Assembly (NCBI GenBank): GCA_003242525.1
Contig: QGUU01000212.1
Coordinates: 1 to 5,263, forward strand
Length of the DNA: 5,263 nt
Direction of reading: 5' to 3'
Source: Pseudomonadota bacterium
GTDB lineage: Bacteria > Pseudomonadota > Alphaproteobacteria > Rhizobiales > Rhizobiaceae
The translations under genes were made by a program, and so were the position numbers. Positions 1 to 5,263 of the stretch are shown in pieces. How positions within the stretch are numbered: position 1 is the stretch's first letter; every line of letters starts with the position of its first letter. The notes beneath the pieces are model-generated. The model was not told where the DNA came from. It did no database searches and worked only from the letters and a program-made list of their open reading frames with translations.

Positions 1-214
1 GACGGGGGCCGTGCATGAAAGCCTCCAGCATGGCTGAGACCGCCGCGGAGTTGCCGACGATCACCGCCTTCACCGATCCGTCCGGCTGGTTTCGCACCCA
101 ACCCTCCAGCCCCAGCTTCAATGCCTCCTGCCTGGTCCATTCGCGAAAGCCGACACCCTGCACAACGCCGGAGATGCGCACCATGATGCAGCGTCTTTCC
201 GGTGCAGGACTCAT
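1..214 (-). CDS. acyP: Acylphosphatase, partial (C-terminus beyond left edge)
   Basis: Small cytosolic enzyme that hydrolyses the carboxyl-phosphate bond of acyl phosphates. The 71 visible residues carry the family signature: the phosphate-binding loop GVVQGVGFR at residues 16-24 with the catalytic arginine at R24, and the [10 protein letters not shown] segment at 39-48 with the catalytic asparagine at N42. The following VKAVIVGN strand and the helix leading to HGPR also fit the family. Acylphosphatases are usually about 90-95 residues, so some 20 C-terminal residues lie outside the window. The start chosen is the ATG at 214-212, which overlaps the stop of the upstream P450 gene (ATGA), an arrangement typical of translational coupling. 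A second in-frame ATG at 184-182 (residue 11, MVRISG) is possible, but would leave an unusually short N-terminus. The identification is secure; the exact start is less so. The physiological substrate cannot be told from sequence. Confidence 0.93.
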   Translation of the reverse strand, partial: MSPAPERRCIMVRISGVVQGVGFREWTRQEALKLGLEGWVRNQPDGSVKAVIVGNSAAVSAMLEAFMHGPR

Positions 215-1587
215 TGCCGCTTGCGCCTTGTCACACGCATGGGCAACCCGCCCTCGGGCTGCGTTGTCAGTTTCTGTACCGGCCAAGGCCTGGTTTCCGT
301 CACCGTATCGAATCGGAAGCGCGACAGCAGAACGGCAAGCGCGATGATCGCCTCCTGCATGGCGAAGCTGGCGCCTATGCAGATGCGCGGTCCCGCGCCG
401 AAGGGCAGGTACTGGAAGCGGTCGATCGTCTCGCGGTTGCCAGGATGGAAGCGGGCCGGAATGAAGGCGTCCGGTTCCACCCACAGCTTTCGGTGGCGAT
501 GTACCACCCAGGGCATGACGAGCACCGCTGCTCTGGGCGGAATATACAGGCTCTTGAAGGTTTCCGGTTCAATCGGCTCGCGATTGATCGAGGGGGCCGG
601 CGGATAAAGCCGCAATGCTTCCTCGAAGACGGCGCGGGTAAGCGGCAAGCGCTCCAGCCACTTCGCCGGGTCCGGTTCGTCGGCGAGCACGGCATCGATC
701 TCCTGCTCGACGGGTTCGCGTTCCCACGGCGCCTCGGCGAGGCAATAGAGCGTCCATCCCAGCGCGCGAGCCGTCGTCTCGTGGCCGGCCCCTATGAAGG
801 TGATGATGTTGTCTTCGATCTCGCCACGAGTAAGGCCCTGCGGCCCCTCTGCCTTCAACAGCAAGGTGAGGAAATCCTGCGGGGCGCCTTCGGGATCGCG
901 CCTCAGCCTGTCTTCGCGCATCCTGACGGTTTCCGAGACTATGCCGCGGAAATACGCCATGGTCTTGCGGCCGCGAATGCGGGTCAAGCGCGGCAGCCAG
1001 TCGGGCGCGCGCAGAAGGTCGAGCGGGTCGACGCGGCCCATCGTTTCCAACAGACGGTCGATATCCTGCGCAAATGTCCCCTTCTCTCCTGCAATCTCCC
1101 CGGAAAACAGGGTTTCGGCGAGAATCTCATAGGTCAGCATGGTCATGTCATGGGCGATGTCGCGCACGCTGCCATCCACATAACCTTCTGCGAATTCGAG
1201 GGTTCGTTTGAGCATAGCCGGCGCGAAGCCGAAGATGTTGCGCGGGGTAAAGACCGGCGCCATGGCCTTGCGCGACCGCCGCCAAACCTCGCCTTCCGCC
1301 GTCAGCAGCCCGTCGCGCAGGATCGGCCGGAGGATTTTCTGGCGCACTGTGGCCATCCGGTAGTTTTTCGCATTGTCGACCAGCACATGGCGGATCAGGG
1401 CCGGGTCATTTGCGATGACGAGCGGGCCGCCGACTCCCGTTACGGAGATCCAGGGCTCGTTGTAGGAAGGCTCTCCCCACAGCTCGAGCGGATTTCGATA
1501 GACGATGCGGATCATTTCAAGCGTCGAGGGCGGTGTCTTGCGTGGCCTCGGCGCAGGCGGGACAAATGGGGCGGGCTTTCTGTCCAT
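211..1587 (-). CDS. Cytochrome P450 monooxygenase
   Basis: Complete heme-thiolate monooxygenase of 458 residues, a normal length for a soluble bacterial P450. Visible hallmarks are the C-helix WRRSR (W102, R106), the I-helix oxygen-activation motif AGHETT (267-272), the K-helix ExxR (E323-R326, EALRLYPP), the PARF segment near 377-380, and the heme-binding loop [10 protein letters not shown] (396-405) with C403 as the axial thiolate ligand. There is no N-terminal membrane anchor and no fused reductase or ferredoxin, and no redox partner is encoded in the window, so electron donors must come from elsewhere. AGHETT and ALRLYPPAP recall the CYP102/CYP4-like branch more than camphor-type P450s; the substrate is unknown. 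The start is placed at ATG 1587-1585 (MDRKPAPF) because the protein looks P450-like from there. The frame stays open to 1887, with another ATG at 1650. A GGAGG at 1608-1604 lies 16 nt upstream of the chosen ATG, which is too far to be decisive. The stop overlaps acyP. Confidence 0.93.
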   Translation of the reverse strand: MDRKPAPFVPPAPRPRKTPPSTLEMIRIVYRNPLELWGEPSYNEPWISVTGVGGPLVIANDPALIRHVLVDNAKNYRMATVRQKILRPILRDGLLTAEGEVWRRSRKAMAPVFTPRNIFGFAPAMLKRTLEFAEGYVDGSVRDIAHDMTMLTYEILAETLFSGEIAGEKGTFAQDIDRLLETMGRVDPLDLLRAPDWLPRLTRIRGRKTMAYFRGIVSETVRMREDRLRRDPEGAPQDFLTLLLKAEGPQGLTRGEIEDNIITFIGAGHETTARALGWTLYCLAEAPWEREPVEQEIDAVLADEPDPAKWLERLPLTRAVFEEALRLYPPAPSINREPIEPETFKSLYIPPRAAVLVMPWVVHRHRKLWVEPDAFIPARFHPGNRETIDRFQYLPFGAGPRICIGASFAMQEAIIALAVLLSRFRFDTVTETRPWPVQKLTTQPEGGLPMRVTRRKRQ

Positions 1588-1765
1588 TGCTTCGCGGTCA
1601 GAGCCTCCATGTTTCCTGGCGTATGTAGTGCTGACAAACCGGGCATCCATGTGGCGTCGGCGCTTTCGTCCCGATCCGTTCTGGGCCGCACCGAAGTCGA
1701 AAATCCGCTTTTTGCGTTTCGCTGGCGCCACAGGCGTGGAGTGGCGGCAAAAGCGCCCGCAAAAC

Positions 1766-4345
<2,580 letters not shown>

Positions 4346-4377
4346 CCGGGCGAGCCGGGCGGCTAACGCCCCACTGA
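4346..4377 (+). repeat. Short GC-rich direct repeat and hairpin after gyrB stop
   Basis: Immediately after the gyrB stop, CCGGGCG occurs twice with a 9-nt period (4346-4352 and 4355-4361). The second copy overlaps a 5-bp hairpin, GGGCG (4357-4361) and CGCCC (4367-4371), with a GCTAA loop. No T-run follows, so it is not a canonical intrinsic terminator. The repeat is short and could be chance in GC-rich DNA. Confidence 0.25.
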
Positions 4378-4423
4378 AGGGTACACCCGTGGCGAGCGCC
4401 GACCGCTTCGGCGTTCGTGCCCT
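4378..4423 (+). other. Extended stem-loop in the gyrB downstream region
   Basis: The inner stem pairs GAGCGCCGA (4394-4402) with TCGGCGTTC (4408-4416), with one G-U pair and a CCGCT loop. An outer stem pairs AGGGTAC (4378-4384) with GTGCCCT (4417-4423), also with one G-U pair. The two are separated by a 9-nt bulge on the left side only. Together they form a 16-bp structure. It is not followed by a U-tract (the next bases are CTCAAAG), so it may be an mRNA 3'-protecting or processing structure or a repeat-family palindrome rather than a terminator. The pairing was worked out by hand; function is unknown. Confidence 0.4.
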
Positions 4424-4480
4424 CTCAAAGAGCGCGGGAGCCCACCGGCAAAGGCAGATGGAACGAAAGCCTCGTCCAAA

Positions 4481-4503
4481 GCATTGTCATGCACGAACAA
4501 TGC
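4481..4503 (+). promoter_or_regulatory. Inverted repeat upstream of the microprotein gene
   Basis: Perfect 7-bp arms, GCATTGT (4481-4487) and ACAATGC (4497-4503), flank a 9-nt spacer. The right arm ends 8 nt before the Shine-Dalgarno of the small membrane-protein gene. The 16-bp centre-to-centre spacing would suit either an mRNA hairpin controlling access to the ribosome-binding site or a dimeric DNA-binding-protein site. No clear -35/-10 promoter was found around it. Confidence 0.35.
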
Positions 4504-4511
4504 CCAAAGGC

Positions 4512-4516
4512 GGAGG
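4512..4516 (+). promoter_or_regulatory. Strong Shine-Dalgarno (GGAGG) of the microprotein
   Basis: GGAGG sits five nt before the ATG at 4522, the best ribosome-binding site in the window and clearly stronger than that of gyrB. It fixes the start of the short ORF at 4522 rather than at in-frame ATGs further upstream (4417, 4459, 4489). Confidence 0.75.
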
Positions 4517-4521
4517 TTATC

Positions 4522-4599
4522 ATGGGCCGCGGAATACTGCTCTGGCTGATTGGCATTCCAATCCCGATCATCATCCTGATCCTGCTGTTCTGGCGCTAA
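4522..4599 (+). CDS. Small hydrophobic membrane microprotein (25 aa), function unknown
   Basis: A 25-residue product, starting MGRGILLWLIG and ending LLFWR. Residues 5-24 form a single continuous hydrophobic segment, long enough to span a membrane once, with one positive residue near the N-terminus (R3) and one at the C-terminal end (R25). A central PIP motif at 13-15 would kink the helix, followed by a run of I and L. The gene has a strong GGAGG Shine-Dalgarno at ideal spacing and ends 11 nt before the shared terminator, so it may be transcribed by readthrough from gyrB or from its own unseen promoter. Very similar tiny proteins seem familiar to me from alphaproteobacterial annotations as unnamed hypotheticals, but I cannot confirm this and assign no function. 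A longer in-frame ORF from 4417 adds hydrophilic sequence without a ribosome-binding site and is less likely. Coding status is supported by the RBS and composition, not proven. Confidence 0.65.
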   Translation: MGRGILLWLIGIPIPIIILILLFWR

Positions 4600-4610
4600 G
4601 GCCACACAGA

Positions 4611-4637
4611 AAAAGCCCCGCTTGAAGCGGGGCTTTT
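4611..4637. terminator. Bidirectional intrinsic terminator
   Basis: Perfect 12-bp inverted repeat AAAAGCCCCGCT (4611-4622) / AGCGGGGCTTTT (4626-4637) with a 3-nt loop. The GC-rich core is flanked by A residues on the left and T residues on the right, giving a U-tract on both strands. It lies between the convergent microprotein gene (stop at 4599) and pntB (stop at 4652), and should end both transcripts. Confidence 0.93.
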
Positions 4638-4651
4638 CATATGCAGGCGGA

Positions 4652-5263
4652 TCAGTGATCCATCGCCTTGACGATGTCCTCGGTCATCTTTTTGGCGTCG
4701 CCCAAAAGCATCATGGTGCCATCCTTGTAGAACAGCGTGTTGTCGATGCCGGCATAGCCCGAGCCGAGCGACCGCTTGACGAACAGGCAGGTACGGGCCT
4801 TGTCGACCTCCAGGATGGGCATGCCGTATATCGGTGAGGACTTGTCGTCGCGTGCAGCCGGATTGGTAACGTCATTGGCGCCGATGACATAGGCAACGTC
4901 CGCCTGCGCGAATTCGGAATTGATGTCCTCCAGTTCGAACACCTCGTCATAGGGCACGTTGGCTTCGGCAAGCAGCACGTTCATATGGCCGGGCATGCGA
5001 CCGGCGACGGGATGGATGGCGTATTTGACCTCCACCCCGTTTGACTTGAGCTTGTCGGCCATTTCACGAAGGGCGTGCTGCGCCTGGGCTACCGCCATGC
5101 CGTATCCGGGGACGATGATGACCTTCTGCGCGTTCATCATGAGATAGGCCGCGTCGTCCGCCGACCCCTGCTTGACCGTGCGCTCTATCCCGTCATCGCT
5201 CACGGCCGCCGCTTCCCCGCCGAACCCGCCAAGGATGACGGAGATGAAGGAGCGGTTCATGCC
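4652..5263 (-). CDS. pntB: NAD(P) transhydrogenase subunit beta, C-terminal part (N-terminus beyond right edge)
   Basis: Beta subunit of the membrane-bound proton-translocating transhydrogenase, which uses the proton motive force to drive hydride transfer from NADH to NADP+, making NADPH. The 203 visible residues cover the end of the membrane domain ([16 protein letters not shown]) and the whole cytoplasmic NADP(H)-binding domain III. That domain shows the nucleotide-binding turn [28 protein letters not shown], the [16 protein letters not shown] segment and the [10 protein letters not shown] loop that holds NADP(H). The protein ends [19 protein letters not shown] with a TGA at 4654-4652. PntB is usually about 460-480 residues, so roughly 260 N-terminal residues, mostly membrane helices, lie to the right. 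The reading frame is open to the edge; the ATG at 5260 is internal, not the start. The usual partner genes pntA would be expected upstream of it, outside the window. It converges on gyrB and shares its terminator. Confidence 0.97.
   Translation of the reverse strand, partial: GMNRSFISVILGGFGGEAAAVSDDGIERTVKQGSADDAAYLMMNAQKVIIVPGYGMAVAQAQHALREMADKLKSNGVEVKYAIHPVAGRMPGHMNVLLAEANVPYDEVFELEDINSEFAQADVAYVIGANDVTNPAARDDKSSPIYGMPILEVDKARTCLFVKRSLGSGYAGIDNTLFYKDGTMMLLGDAKKMTEDIVKAMDH

Noticed and set aside
4417..4521. Longer 60-residue version of the microprotein starting at 4417
   Set aside because: There is no Shine-Dalgarno before 4417, the extra 35 residues are hydrophilic and the stretch overlaps the hairpins. 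The strong GGAGG at 4512-4516 points to 4522.
4652..5260. ATG at 5260 as the start of a 202-residue protein
   Set aside because: The frame continues to the window edge, and [15 protein letters not shown] is an internal PntB segment at the end of the membrane domain, so the gene is cut by the window, not short.

Overview
This window looks like a piece of a GC-rich alphaproteobacterial chromosome, most likely from the Hyphomicrobiales (rhizobial group, perhaps near Mesorhizobium/Phyllobacteriaceae). That placement rests on the GyrB, PntB and P450 protein sequences as I remember those families and on strong GC3 bias; no search was run. No mobile element, CRISPR array, tRNA or rRNA was seen.

Layout from left to right. 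(1) Minus strand, 1-214: the N-terminal three quarters of an acylphosphatase, running off the left edge. (2) Minus strand, 211-1587: a complete cytochrome P450 of 458 residues whose stop codon overlaps the acylphosphatase start (ATGA), so the two are probably co-transcribed and translationally coupled. (3) 1588-1867: a divergent intergenic region with a good sigma70-type promoter for gyrB (TTGGAA - 17 bp - TATATT) and a short leader with a perfect 7-bp stem-loop. (4) Plus strand, 1868-4345: complete gyrB, DNA gyrase subunit B, 825 residues. (5) 4346-4521: a 176-bp gap with several GC-rich hairpins and inverted repeats. (6) Plus strand, 4522-4599: a 25-residue, almost entirely hydrophobic membrane microprotein with a strong Shine-Dalgarno. 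(7) 4611-4637: a perfect 12-bp bidirectional terminator. (8) Minus strand, 4652-5263: the C-terminal NADP(H)-binding domain of PntB, the beta subunit of proton-translocating NAD(P) transhydrogenase, running off the right edge.

The window is mostly housekeeping: DNA supercoiling (gyrB) and NADPH supply (pntB) meet convergently at a shared terminator, while a P450/acylphosphatase pair diverges from gyrB. I see no convincing evidence of a new multi-gene system. The items most worth a second look are the microprotein with the inverted repeat before its ribosome-binding site, the structured region after gyrB, and the P450-acylphosphatase coupling.
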